From Daedaleopsis sinensis (lineage: Eukaryota > Basidiomycota > Agaricomycetes > Polyporales > Polyporaceae), in assembly GCA_033807695.1 (NCBI GenBank), contig CM066308.1:434001-498000 (forward strand): a stretch of DNA of 64,000 nt, read 5' to 3'. The notes below the pieces were generated by a model. The model had not been told where the DNA came from. It saw only the letters and a program-made list of their open reading frames with translations, and did no database searches. Shown in pieces: positions 1 through 11,734 of this stretch (its first letter is position 1; each line of letters starts with the position of its first letter). A program made the position numbers and the translations under genes.

Positions 1-1620
1 GCAACGCCGAGGTCCAAAACGATGAAGTAACCCGGGTCATCGTCCTCCGCGAGATCGCTGAAGGTTATCATCGAGGTGTAGCCCCCTTCGCTGTCGTGGC
101 GATCAAGGTGTTTCCCACCAAAACTGCCAAGGTCTTCCTTCATGTGAGTCACTACAAAGATCTAATCAGAGCGAAGCGAGACATCGAGTAGGAGTGAAGC
201 TTACATGCGTTTGCATCTGCTCGCTGGACCGGCGCCAGGTTAAGTTGCATAGTGGGATAGGCATAATTGTTGTCGGAGCCGATGCGAGGCAGGTTTGTCA
301 CGTCGGCCTGTAGCTTCAGCGCATCGCTGATCTCGGGAGGAGCTGCTTCCAGGGAAGTAATTGCGAGAGGAGCTGCGGCCTGATAACAAAATGCAAGCCG
401 AAGTTCAGCTAGGCTAGTGGCGCGGGGCTCATGATCTGCTCACCTGAATGATCTGCTCGCGCAAGCGGAGGTGTGCGCTGGGCTCCTGCCCCATGCCGAC
501 CTTCACCGTGGCTGTAGGTCCAACAGTATTGCGCTGCACCTGATAAGATTGAGCGAGAGTATAACACCGCTGCGAGTTGGCCACCGGCTCGAGGTGGTCA
601 TGAGATTCGAACGCAGTTCCTCCCTCGTATGTGCCGTCCAGCCTCTTCTGCGGTTTCGTCGCCGTGCGTGTCTTCTGAGGCCCAAGCGCAGCCTCTCGGG
701 CCTCGAGGACGCCGGTTCGAAGCTCTCGAGTGATTTTGCCCCTGACCCGGGCGTTAGAATTAACAACGGAGGAACGACCATGTACACTTACTTAGGTGTA
801 ACCCATAATTGTAAACGATCATCCTCCTCTTTCTTCGACCCAGCAACATTCCTACAAAACACATAATCTCCTGGTCGTAGAATGTAGAAACCTTGATCGA
901 GTGCTGTGAGATGAAGGGGGCGATGCGGGGAGAACGCTACGTACCTGCCGCGGCAAGGCCTAGTTTGGTACCCACGGGGAACAACATGGATTTGAGGTAA
1001 TGATAATAAGAATCCATCGAAGATGTCGAGCAGTCTTGCAAATATACAAAAACCCTTTTGGCCCCCCATCGCGGGTCTACCTTCTTATGGGATCGTACGC
1101 GATAGAATGTCGGCAGGCGAGGGTCGCGGTTATGAACGGTCCAGATCTCGTTGCTCGGACAGGGTACATCTTGACAATGATAGAGCGCGTTCACAGCGGC
1201 GTCGGATTTGAAGAATGGTAATGTACGGACCTTTGAAGACGGCGTCGTATCGCCTTGGCATCGTGACGGATGGGAACAAACGAGGCTGAAGAGGCCAATG
1301 ACGACGTGTCGGAAGCTTCTTGCAGCTGAGTGAGGCTGCGGGAGTGGTGATGGTGAGGGGGAGGAAGTTGGATGGAAGTTTGGTGCGAGCAGGGGGTCAA
1401 GCAGTACGATATCGAGACCTAGCGGACGACCACCCAAAAGATGCCCTTTGCCCAGAGAAATACCGATTAAGGCCGAACAAGACTGCACCGCGCTCACGCA
1501 GTGCAGTTCATCTCGGGCCAGGATCCGACGATGGGTGGAGGGCAATGCCGGATCACACATCTGTAATCGATGGCCTTGCGATGACCACCCATGGAGATGA
1601 GACGTGAGCGGAAAGCACAT
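1..1620 (-). CDS. TET/JBP-like 2OG-Fe(II) dioxygenase (3' end outside window)
   Basis: Exons by eye, 5' to 3' on the minus strand: 945-1620, 792-903, 444-741, 205-379, 1-151. The introns (41, 50, 64 and 53 bases) all keep one frame; the 742-791 intron has GTAAGT, a TTCTAAC branch site and CAG. The last visible exon reads GGKHLDRHDSEGG then YTSMITFSDL and PGYFIVLDLGV. The H-x-D pair is the iron-binding signature, and the order matches the TET/JBP oxygenases that are expanded in basidiomycetes together with KDZ transposons. Such enzymes oxidise 5-methylpyrimidines in DNA. The distal His and Arg of the active site would lie beyond position 1. The ATG at 1620 opens a Ser/Pro-rich stretch and may not be the real start; another intron may hide in the first exon. 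No frame break is seen, so the gene may be live. Confidence 0.72.
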
Positions 1621-2505
1621 GGAGACTGATGGAGTATCCGCTCACTTGTCTAATTCATCTCGATGAGCATATGACAATATGGATCAGCCCACCAAGCCGG
1701 AACCATTTTATCGACCGTTGCACTCGATACCCACCGCCCATACGGCGTGGCTCATGCACTCCTTCAGCGACCGACAAGATAAAGGGGCCCGTGGATGGTG
1801 CGCACAGCGTGACCAGGCGGTGAGTGCTGAGAAGTCATATGGTCAGCCCAGAATTGACGCGTATTCGTCCAGAGACCACATACCTGACCATGCAGCACAT
1901 GCATGATCTCGTCCGCCTGATCATTAACCTCTTCAAGTCCTGGCTGGCGGTCTGACGTGGAGCTGGGACGGATTAGCAGGTACGTTTTGGATGGTCGATC
2001 CCTCGCTCTGACATGCCCAAACATAATGCTCTCACGCGCCCTCTAACTACGCTTACCGGAGGCCCTCCTCCTCCCTCGGGACCTGCGGACGAGGTCCAAA
2101 GCCGCGATGGAACAACATGCATTGATGACTTCTTACATCGACGGATTCAATCTACAATATGAAGTGAGTACATACATTTACCTCTATCGTAGACGATCAC
2201 TAGTCCTGTCATCGCTAGCAGTAGCGTATGCTCTAAACATCCGATGGACGGTGAAGTAGGTGAGGGAGTACTCCATTAACGCCTCGCCTCGCTGAAACGA
2301 AGATAAGAGTCGTGGTGCGAGGAAGACAAATGCCGGGACGTACCACCCTTCACCCCTATGGTAGCAGCGAGTGTGCGGTCTTGGATGAAAACAGGGTGCA
2401 CTCCGACTGACGCGCTTCGAAAGCTACTACTACAATTCAAGGGTCGAACACGTATGGACAGCGCGGGCGGATGGCAGCGCTTTGCTCGATCGTCGATTGA
2501 GTGTC
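1621..2505. other. No recognised gene
   Basis: Only short, unconvincing open frames. A plus-strand GTGAGT donor near 2164 with a possible acceptor about 30 bases on is too weak to build a gene. The 3' end of the VPS41 relic may trail into this stretch. Confidence 0.3.
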
Positions 2506-4640
2506 ACTGTATCAAGAAAGACATTAGCGAACAATGCAGGAACACTTCGAATGATAGCACATAGACAGACAGTTCTGCAAGACGCTCCATGAGGATGCTT
2601 GTGTCCTGGCCGGTGGACTTCATCGACGAAGAAGACGGAGCACAGTCCATTTGCGACTAGAGCGTAATAAATGATAGCGGGAATGCCGTATATACTCTTA
2701 GCCTACGTCTTGATAGTCTGTAGCAATGTCTGCAAGAAAAAACATTTCGTGCGTGAGTACGCGGTAGGAAGCAAACTAGACTTTGCGCACCTGCCGATCG
2801 TTATCCAGAAAATACCCCAGAATCATGTCATAACACCAGCTACCCTAGTGTCGGAATCTTCGTCGGGATGTTCAGAACGATCGCCTGCAGCTGGTGCTTC
2901 TGCGTGAAGATGAAGATCCGGTCCTCTCATCGTGTCCTGCCCGCAAGCCCGCGTCGAGCTCGTCCTTGTCCTCAGTTCGCGTGTCTCCTTCGCTGCTTAT
3001 ACGCTCGATCACGTCTAGGGCCTCCTCGTACCGCAGCCGCTCGACGAGCCAAGCGACGTGATCGTTCCAATCGCGCGGCTTCACTACGACCAGGTCCCCG
3101 GGACTGAGCACAACGTAGTATCGCTTGCTTCTCAGAGCCATCCCGAGCGAAAGCGTGGAGCCCTTGGTGATGAGCACCTCGACGTCGACTGGCAAGCACG
3201 TAGTCATTGCAGCGAAATCCTGAGCGAGTCTGCAGACAGCTCCTCGCCGTCGCGAGAGATGGTGCGCAGCTCAAGCGCGAGTTTGCGGGACTGTTCTGCG
3301 CGGACGTCGCCTCGTTGCCGGTCAGACGCGACATGTCGGGGGGAGAGTACGCAACGATGAGGAATGACGTCAGCGTTTGCGACTTGGTCGAGCGTATCGA
3401 GCCGTTCATCTTCACAGACACACTGGACGACTAGGGTGCCGATGGCGACGGGGGTATAGGGTGCGGAACAATACCTGCGACCATGCATCCGAGCTGGAAG
3501 ACTGCGGTTATCTCCACGAGGAGCGGGGGCAGGTTCGAGGCGGATGATTTGCAAAGGGCGCGCGCGCGCATCCGGGCGACTTTGACGTGCTCTGCCCAGC
3601 CGATGAGCAACATCGACTCATCTGGCAAGTAGATAGTGCACTTGAATAGGGTTGCGCGGGGGCTGTCTCGTGGGCGGTCGATGGACGCGATGCGGGCTTG
3701 GGAGTGCGTGTCGTAGATATTCACATCCTGCGAGCACACGGCTGGTTAGATGGGGACAGCGCTGGGAGAAAGACGCATTTACAAGTTGGTTTGCCCACCG
3801 TGACGCAACAAGGCTCTCGCACCATCGAACCTGCCAGACGGGGCTTTCGCCTGAGTGCAGGACCGTCTCCTTGTAGCCGAGCCACCCTTTCTCGAACAAC
3901 ACGAGGTTGCTGGCCATGCCACCAGAGGCGAGAGACCGCGTGCTGCTCTTCGCGTAGTTGGGGTCGAGAGCGACGGTGCGCATGGGTCGCTTCATGTTGA
4001 AGACGTGATTCTCGGGGCTACTCACGGAGTACACGGCGACCTGGCCTAAGAGCAACATTCAAGGTGGCTTGCGATGAGTTGCACGCGAACTGTGGACTAG
4101 GTTCGTTCTCACCGTCTATAGATGGCGTTGCTATCCACTCCCCGGTGATGTCGAGGGAGATACCAATGACGGAAGCTGCGTGAGCGGCGAATGGCTAGGC
4201 CACGGACGGGCAGCTTTCCACGATGAGTAGAAAGAGCCTTTCAAGCTTAACAGTGAGTACAAAGCAGGCAGCGATGAGAGTAAAAATGAGTACTAACAAG
4301 CCGTCCGTTCAAATATGCAAGCACAGAAGTAGAGTCCTTGGCCAGGAGCTGGTGCGCAATCCCGCCGAGGCATTCGTACTTGAGTGCAGGCTTGTCGTCC
4401 TCATCATCGTCGACCTCTTTATCTTCCTCGTCCGTTTCATCATCACTGTTGCATTCATCGTCATCGATGTTGTGACGCGCCTCCCCGCTCCCCGCTGCGG
4501 CGGCATCCTTCGCATCATCGCCCGCCTCGGTCGTGTTATCTGGACTCGCAGTGATTTCGCTTTCATTGTTGTCAACTGCATCTTCGTCGTGAGGCTCTGC
4601 ATGTATCCCGCTCCAGTTCAGACTCTAGACATGTGCAGCG
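2506..4640 (-). pseudogene. VPS41: Decayed VPS41-like gene (HOPS subunit)
   Basis: Successive pieces of VPS41 lie in order in three different frames: an acidic N-terminus then PALKYECLGGIA (4600-4320), HAASVIGISLDITGEW (about 4180-4110), an intron at 4035-4105, KRPMRTVALDPNYAK and GGMASNLVLFEKGWLGYKE (about 4000-3880), IDRPRDSP (3690), TSFLIVAYSPPD (3370-3340), ELRTISRDGEELSAD (3275-3235), CNDYVLA, VVVKPRDWNDHVAWLVER, FIFTQKHQLQAIV (2900), YDMILGYFLDNDRQ (2830) and TLLQTIKT (2690). Several changes of frame happen within exons where no intron fits, one at a run of six C near 3340, and in-frame stops occur. There is no in-frame start ATG. VPS41 proteins are about 1000 residues and act in vacuole fusion as part of HOPS. 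This copy cannot make one; the functional copy should be elsewhere in the genome. Confidence 0.8.
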
Positions 4641-4797
4641 AGCGGGGAAAGCGTAGGGGAGACATGAGGAAGGATGACGGGCGAAGCCAAGGACCGAAGC
4701 AGACGAGCGCCTAGATTCTTCCACTTGACCACTTCCTCGTTGTATACGCTCTCTACCAGATCTCTCCCCACCGACCTCTGCATCGAGCTCGGACGGC

Positions 4798-5116
4798 ATG
4801 CCAACATCCTCTAGGAACCGTCAACGAGGCTGCGTACAGCAAGCTGGTCCGGAAGTATCCTGCGCTGTTTGGCGTGCCGTTCGTGCTGCCGCTAATTGTC
4901 TGCGTATCGTATGGCAGTTCACGCGGACTCGGTACGACTTGCACGCGCAGGTCACTGCGGTACGCACGGTCATCTACCTCATGGCGCTTGGGACTGACTG
5001 ACCACCCAGGTTGTGTGGGTCTCGGTGGTCGGGGTGGTAGTTGAACGTTGAACAAGGAGCAAGAGCTTAGCTTCGCACAGAACAGAAAGAAGTTCGACAT
5101 TCGAGAGGAGTATTTC
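4798..5116 (+). pseudogene. COX16: Decayed COX16-like gene (cytochrome oxidase assembly)
   Basis: Pieces match the order in fungal Cox16, a small inner-membrane protein of complex IV assembly: SKLVRKYPALFGVPFVLPL (4840-4895, the membrane segment), FTRTRYDLHAQ (4918-4950, another frame), then after a presumed intron EQELSFAQNRKKFDIREEYF ending at 5116 before a GTGAGT donor. The ATG at 4798 is out of frame with the membrane segment, and a second shift separates that segment from the TRYDLH motif. A C-terminal exon was not found. It lies head-to-head with the VPS41 relic, less than 200 bases from its start, so both look like parts of one decaying duplicated block. Confidence 0.65.
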
Positions 5117-5876
5117 GTGAGTCCTGATTTGTCCTCATAATACCATGCCATCCCGTTTTGAACCATGCTGCTAGTACGCATGGTGCGCCATGGCAGAACC
5201 TCCGCTCCGCCGTGGAAAGACGCCGACCCCCGTAACGTTGAATGTTGAACGCGGGACTGCGCAGGCTACACCGTCAAGAAGTTCGGGCTGCCGAGACCAG
5301 GCTGGGGATTATCCTCGGCGTGGGCGGGTCGCAGCGGGTGATGCAGCTTCTGGGCATCGTGAAGGTGAAGGACCTGATTTTCATCGCGCTCGGAATGCGA
5401 TTGAGTTCTGTGCGTGTTTAGGTCCTCGCCGCCATGTGCTGCTCGTGTGGGCCGCTGAAGCAGCACACACCGCGCTGCGTTGCAGGTGTCGTCGACTACG
5501 TCTTAAGCCCGGAGAGCTCCGCGTATGATGGCAGGGTGCTGCTGCTGGTGCAGGAGATATGTATGTTCGAACGATGAGCTCGAGGGGGAGTAAAGTTGTC
5601 GGTAGCAACCAGTCTATTCACACATATACACGCGAGCAAGTACACATGCAACGGAAGCACACAATGCATAACTTGTGCTGAACGCGCATTCACAAACGAC
5701 GAGGGGAGTTTGCCCACAATGTTGCTCATGCGAGGCATCGGGTATACAGGGCATACTGATCTGCTCCCGGAAGGGCTCCAGGTCCTTCATGATCATGCTC
5801 ACCCTGCCCATGCCGAAGCAGTCACAGGGGCCCTGACCGTCCACGACGGCACCATCGGTAGGATCGTTGAAGTGGC
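5117..5876. other. Unresolved coding-like debris
   Basis: A plus-strand frame around 5300-5400 reads LGIILGVGGSQRVMQLLGIV and continues into KVKDLIFIALGM, which looks protein-like, but it opens and closes in stops and I do not recognise it. The rest shows no convincing gene. Confidence 0.25.
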
Positions 5877-6093
5877 CTAGCCCCAATTGGAGCGCTGCTC
5901 GAAGTACGGCCAGAGGAGGTTCGCGTCTATGCGGCCAAGGTAGCCCTCGGCGATGTACGACTTGACGATGTCGGGGTTGACGAGAAAGACACTGCCGAGT
6001 TTGCGGATGAACTCGAACGTCGGATTGAGAACGTGTCGATGACGTCCTGATACGATTTGAGGTCCTTCGCGAGCATGATGCATGAGGCCCCAC
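5877..6093 (-). pseudogene. Fragment resembling the C-terminus of exocyst subunit Sec10
   Basis: The minus strand reads DLKSYQDVIDTF, then in another frame FIRKLGSVFLVNPDIVKSYI and YLGRIDANLLWPYFEQRSNW before a stop at 5877. This is close to what I remember of the C-terminal end of fungal Sec10 (exocyst tether, exocytosis). The frame change between the first and second piece falls in about 20 bases, too short for an intron. No other Sec10 exon was found. The identity is from memory and only moderately sure. Confidence 0.45.
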
Positions 6094-6643
6094 CGCGGCG
6101 CTGACTGGGGGCTGCTCGTGATCTCAGTAGTCGATTTGTTCATACCCTTCGGATTGCTCCCGCGGCAGATTGAACTTGTCCTGCTTGTAGCTATTATCAC
6201 AGGACTGGTCCATGTCACTCTAGGAAGCACATGTACTCACAAGATACCCGTACACGTCCTAATCTCTTTCCTCTCAAACACAGCCTTGTCAGTCGCTAAT
6301 CCAACATTAGCGACCAAACCCAAGTCGAGTGTCTCGCAACAAACGTCAGCATCAAGGACTGCAGTACCCTATGCATATGCATGATTTCAATAGCTACGGT
6401 TGGGATACGCTGGTAACTGATACGCACCAGTAGGCTTCGTACAATAGCCGCCATAGATCCTTTGTCCGACTCCGCGTTCTCTTTAGCCTTGACTGCCTGA
6501 GCTACGGCGGCTGTGTCAACACGCCATGGTCAGTTACATTGCCCGCGTTCTTCGCGTCTGCCAGTATGTCCTCGAGTTCGCAGTCGACAGCGTTCGGACT
6601 CTTCTCCGGGTGTTCGAGCAGTAGACTTGGGGCCGCGATGCTG

Positions 6644-8370
6644 TCAGTGCGCATGCGAGATATGTGAGGAACGACGAGTGGACTCGCGGGACCGCACAGA
6701 ATTAGTAGTCGCTTTGCTCAACTTCTGCGCGGCGTTCAAGAGAACATCGCCCAGCCGGATATTGTTATTGAGCGACGGTCGGTTTGCCTCTACAACCCGA
6801 TGCACCTTGTCGATCATACAGTGCAACCGTCCAGAACCGATGCTCACGAGACTGGTGCTCCCGACGACCCCGGCCCCGCGCCCGACCCCGACCCCGACCG
6901 CCCCCCAGCTCCCGGACGGCGACGGGCTGCCCACGACCCTGCTCCCACTTGCGCTTGCGCTGCTCTTTCCATCTGTGCCCGCGGGCGACCCGCCCTGGAG
7001 CACGATCGGCTTCGCGCCCGCCCCGTGCGGCGACGCCGAGCGCGACCCCCACTTGTCCGCGGCGGGGCTTCCGCTGCCCACAGGGGGCGAGCGTGTCGCG
7101 AGTTGGGGCAAGCCAAGCCCCCCAGCGAGCCCTGCGGGGCGCGGGTGTGGGGGGAGCATCGTCGGCAGCTGCGGGCTCTGCAGCGGGCACGACGCGCGGT
7201 CCTCTGCGGGCTGGCGCATGTCTGGGGAGTGCGACGTCGGCTGCTGGCAGAATGGGATTGGGCTCAGGCGCGCGGGCTGCGGGGTCGGGCGGCCGTTCGA
7301 GGGCGGGGACACGCGCTGCTGTAGCTGGGACTGGGGCTGGTTCATGCTGCCCGCGCGTGTGCGCTTCGCGTCCGAGTGCTGCTGCTCGTCGGGGCCCAGG
7401 CTCAGCGGCCGCTTGTTGCTGGGGGGCGACGGGCGCAAGGAGACAGACGGGTTTGCGCGCTGGTAGGTCGCGCTGGTCGTGAGGCCGATGAGCGCGTCCG
7501 CGACGCCCTGCTCAAGGGCAGCTATACTGTTTGTAACTTGAATAAAGCGACGGTCGCATATAGAAGGTGGAAACGTACCGAGGGCAACGAATAACTTATC
7601 GCGTTAAACGCGAGGTTCTTCATGAGGTCGGCCAGAGTAGGTAGGTCGGGCAAGACCTGGATGATTTCTGGCACGCTGTTCTGCTACCGAACCAGTATCA
7701 GCTTTGCGGGATGCGGTAGAATCTTGGACGAATTCCATACCTTCTTCTCCAAGTCTGGTCTATTGAGTGTGAGGACATAGGCAACGATTGTTGCGGCGAA
7801 GAAGTCGTTGTACGAGATGAGTGCGGGGTTGGTCGCGGTGGATGTTCAAAGGACATCCAGGAGCTCGCCGGCGCGCTTGCATCGTCGAATGAAGACTACT
7901 AGAAGGGCGGGTTCTCCGATCCTAGTCTCCGCAGCCTGCACGCATATGGTTAAACACTCACAGAGAACACCGCTTCAAGTCAACGTACTCTTCCGCCTGC
8001 TGCAGATACTGCGTGATCATCTCATGGTTGCCGAAGAAGAGCTCTATCCTGATGAGTATGAGGACGGCGTCGATCCTGGAGCTGTCTTCACCAGTGCAAG
8101 CTTCAGAATGTTCTAAACCTCCGATGCTGTCGTCCTTGGTACCCTCGAGAAGAATCCTGGGCGCATTCCAATTGTGAATGTGCCAGCGTGGAATAGAGGG
8201 CGAGGAGTGGATGAAGTAGTCCTGCGCGACGCCTATTAGGTTTAGGATTGGGAGTCTCACGTCTTCGTCTATGGCGATGTAGGGTGCTTTCTTGTGGCTA
8301 GTTTTCTCGTTGCTAGTGGCACGAGCTAGACGTCAGGGATAGTGAGTAGAGTAGGAAAACAAGGACAATG
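6644..8370 (-). pseudogene. Unidentified cellular gene, 3' half, with an in-frame stop
   Basis: Exon-like frames in order on the minus strand: APYIAIDED and RWHIHNWNAPRILLEGT (8300-8150), ELFFGNHEMITQYLQQAEEY (8050-7985), a GTGAGT...GCAG intron, RIGEPALLVVFIRRCKRAGE, an in-frame TGA near 7845, NPALISYNDFFAATIVAYVL, an intron at about 7680-7745, VPEIIQVLPDLPTLADLMKN, another intron, IAALEQGVADALIGL, then a Pro/Ser-rich tail of about 250 residues to a stop at 6644. The C-terminal stretch ends with SLNNNIRLGDVLLNAAQKL. I do not recognise the family. The TGA and the unclear junction before IAALEQG suggest decay like that of its VPS41, COX16 and Sec10 neighbours. GC content is high in the tail (6840-7480). 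Confidence 0.4.
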
Positions 8371-8605
8371 AGAGGCCTGTGGAGCGTTCAATGCCACCAG
8401 GCGCCTACAAGCGACATGAAGGCTTCCCACGCTCCTCGGACAGTCACCGATGCCTCAGGCTCCGAGTCTTGTCCTCCTCCATTTACCATCTTACATTACC
8501 CCGTCTGCACCAACTGTGACTCCCTCTCACTCTCGCCGATCTCACCAACGCTGCACCGACGATTGACGCGCAATCCGATTCGGACCCCAAGAGCGCAGAG
8601 GCTCT

Positions 8606-8908
8606 TCACAAGGCGATCCTAGTCGGTGAACTCGAAGTCCAGTTGGGTGTATAGCTCATCGCGCGAATGCTGCGTCGCTGATCAGTTAGCATGCAGCCTT
8701 CGAGGAGAAGGAGAAGCTGTGATTTCACGAAAGTGCACTGGTGAAAGCTTAGGGAGCGGTACCGGGACTGCAAGTTCGTCCTTACATCTTGCGCGCACTC
8801 CGTCTTGGTACGTTGTCGCCCCTTGCCTTGGAATGACCGAGTAAGTCCGAATGTGCTTGCACCGTGCGGGCGCGGTGCAGGCGTGTTCGGACTTTGGTCC
8901 GATGACAC
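8606..8908 (-). other. Possible N-terminal exons of an unidentified gene
   Basis: An ATG at 8908 opens a frame containing ASTFGLTRSFQGKGRQRTKT followed by a possible GTAAGG intron. The frame DELAVPVPLPKLSPVHF and FREITASPSPRRLHA lies in the same stretch. It precedes the unidentified relic on the same strand and could be its 5' end, but the pieces do not join cleanly. Function unknown. Confidence 0.25.
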
Positions 8909-9609
8909 GGTAGCTTATTAGCTCCGGTTACTTATCGAGGATAGAGCGAATAGTTGACGACCTGCTTATCGCAAAGTATCACTGCCGCAATCGATCGCTT
9001 ACAACCGCTTTCTACAGGCTCCTCCCGGTATACGGGATCTTGTTCCCCCTTTACCCGCCCGAGACCTTCATCTTCCTCCTCCTCCTCCAGGTTAGATGGG
9101 GGCTGATGGGGGGCCCGAAGTCTCAACTATCTGCCGGCGAGCCCACATTTGTGCATGTCTTCAAACGATGCCTGCCGTACTCATTCTCATCTTTATCTTA
9201 GCATATACTATAGCTACGTAATGTAAGGCCGTACCGTTCCCCAAATAAATGGTGTGGGCGTGTGTCGTTTGCGCGTTCTCACCCCTGCGTAAGATTCATG
9301 AAATCTGTGACTGCGGAAGGTGTTCTCAATGCAGGCTGGAGGGCCAGCCGTATACGACGATTTCCTGACACGCGGAGTCGCGGGATAACATTCAAGAAAT
9401 TGATCTCATATGGCGCAAGGTAGAGGATGATACAACGATGCGGTAGTCTACCCCACGACTAGGCGCGTTTTTGGTATTACTCGAGTATGTGGAAAAATTG
9501 AGCACTTTCAAGACGTCCTTTCTCCTATAGATTGACTCCGAGTTGCAAGTGCATCGGCGCCCAGTCGCGGATGGAAATATGAGTGATGCGAGACCCTATT
9601 TAGTGAACG
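8909..9609. other. No recognised gene
   Basis: A short Glu-rich minus-strand frame (8932-9126) is the only open stretch; it has no features that support a gene. Confidence 0.3.
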
Positions 9610-11333
9610 TCAGCGAGTCGAACCCTCGGGATAACCAACCTCAAACGCACGCATAATAAACGGCTGGTACACATATGTCATTGCGGTATCTTCGCTAGAT
9701 TGATGCGGATTTGTACTCGTTAGTGAGAAGGCGTGTTTGGATACATGGATAATACTCACGTTAGGAGGTCTATAACGTCGACGTAGTGCGTCAACGAAGG
9801 AAATGCCGCCTTCAAGACCCGCGCAACCGTGATGGTGGCGTCGCCCTCCGCGGTCCAGTTGATCAAGTGGGTGCGAATTTCCTGCAGCGGGTGAGGAGAA
9901 GTTGGTGCTTCGATGCGAAGGCGGTTGATGGGTCCGGAGATGTGCCAGGAGGGGATGGTGATGGAAAGTAGCTTCGGACAAGCTTTCGCAATGTATTCAA
10001 GGGTTGCGAGCTGCGGTGGGACAAAGTCTGGGCCGGCGCCTCCATGTACGGTCTCAAAACCGATCCCCAACACTCGGACGTTGGGCCAAGCTTTAGCCAT
10101 CCGACGTAGTTGTTGATCGGAAAGTCGGAATGGATGATGATGAAAATTGACCATGATATGTTCAAGCAGATGCAATTCGAGTAGAGGTTGGACGACGTGT
10201 ATGAATTGGTGATTAAACTGGGGGAGACTCGTTTGGGCCAAGGATTGGAAGTCGACCTTGCGGAGTGCGGCGGTCACGAAGGACGGACAGATCAACATCA
10301 TGCAGTCCAACAACGCTATGGAACCTCTCCAGGAGGCAAGCTGCAGTTTCTCTAGCCCAGGTAACAGTACTGTGATTTCATCTTAGGCAGTAGTAACCGC
10401 ATTAGAATGGATTTAGACGAGCTCAGTTATAGACTTCACCTTCGTTCGGTAGCACATCATCTACGTTTGGTATAATGCCAAGGTGAGGACAATTCCCGAC
10501 GTCTGCAACCGCCTCGACGCCCAGATACTTGAGGTTCCGAGAATGCAGGGAGGCATACTTGCCGATGCGAATCACCCGCCTTACGAAATCTTGAGCAAGG
10601 ACGTTGTCGGTACCAAAGTCATAGGCGATTACGTAGACGTAAATGGTCGCCGGAGACATGAGGTGGAGAAGGTCGCAGGTGGGGATATGATGTTCAGTCC
10701 ATTGGATGTGTCGCATGCGAGGGAAGAGGTGATCGTGGGGCATCCTAGGGTAGGCCGTCCGGAAAAGGGAGTCGATGAACTCAAAGGTCCCAGGGACAAC
10801 CAAAGTAGGCGACACCGAGATGGAGCGGACGTGACTGGCGTACCACAAGAATTTGCGAAGTTCGTGGCCATGCATGATCTGCTCGTGCTGCAATTTCATA
10901 GTCCTGAGAAGCACTGGTGAGTTGGGTATGGCTTTAGTGACTAGGCCATCACGTACGCCAGGTAGCCGCTCTCCAATTCCATCGGTTCCCTCCGCTCGTA
11001 CCACTCCGGCATAAGCAAGCTCAACAACGCTGATACATCGTGCTCGCTAAGTTGTCGCCACACGAGGGGAGCTTGATGCTCGAACAAGTCCTTGCAGATT
11101 CGGAGATGCTTGGTGATCTGTTGTCGAGCCAAGGTCGAAGGATACACCCCAAAGACCATCTCCCATATCTCTGTTGCAAGTCCTTCAATTTGAAAGATCT
11201 TCATGAAAGGGCTCAAGGCCCTCGGCGAATGTTCGGCAGACCGGGTCGGTGGCAGTGGCGTAGTTCGGTGGCCGTAATATGTCAAGAAGGTATAAGCATA
11301 GCTGCGGGGACGCATAGGACCGGCACATTCCAT
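9610..11333 (-). CDS. F-box/LRR-type protein
   Basis: Exons on the minus strand: 10957-11333, 10440-10903, 9760-10369, 9610-9694. Introns of 53, 70 and 65 bases close one frame of 511 aa. Near the N-terminus GLATEIWEMVFGVYPS is an F-box-like helix pair (binds Skp1 in SCF ubiquitin ligases). The rest is Leu-rich in the manner of basidiomycete F-box proteins, for example LSDQQLRRMAKAWPNVRVL and LEYIAKACPKLLSITI, the substrate-binding repeats. An internal Met 44 codons downstream, just before KIFQIEGLATEIW, could be the real start. No break was found. Substrate unknown; such genes are numerous and fast-evolving in Agaricomycetes. Confidence 0.7.
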
Positions 11334-11582
11334 CTAGAAGGAATATTAGCACTCCGTGAATCCAAGCCAAGGGCTAGAGCTGGATCAATACCTTGTTTTC
11401 GATCGGAAGGGATAAAGAGCTCAAAAGCAGGTGAGATACTGGGCAGAACGCTAGGTAACTACGATTGAGGGAGTGTTGAAAATTGCAAGGTGGGAATATC
11501 GACCAACTTGGTCAGGCCTACGTCAGCTCTTGGGTAGCCAGGGTGATGAAGGAAGTTGCCATTGGACCGTTGATAGCGCCCA

Positions 11583-11589
11583 TATATAA
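11583..11589 (+). promoter_or_regulatory. TATA box
   Basis: TATATAA about 145 bases before the ATG at 11735 of the next gene. The 5' leader between them is rich in CTTC/CATC and contains a short near-repeat of the form CACTTCT..CATCGCGA. Confidence 0.5.
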
Positions 11590-11734
11590 CTTAACCACGG
11601 GCGGTTCGGTCTTGAACCTTTCGAACCACTTCGTGCCAGCTCACCTCAAAAATCGACGCTTCCCGCTCCGTTCACTTCTCCACCCATCGCGATCTCTTTA
11701 TTCACTTCTTCACGCATCGCGACATACCACGACC

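Noticed and set aside
4223..4714. Hydrophobic plus-strand frame resembling a membrane protein
   Set aside because: Antisense of the acidic Asp/Glu-rich N-terminal region of the VPS41 relic.
2506..6093. Frame changes as sequencing error
   Set aside because: Not fully excluded, but genes of 4 to 12 exons elsewhere in the window close perfectly, so a high indel error rate is unlikely.
6513..7482. Plus-strand Pro/Arg-rich frames up to 317 codons
   Set aside because: GC-rich shadow of the minus-strand Ser/Pro-rich exon, which continues an exon series with introns; the plus frames have no such support.
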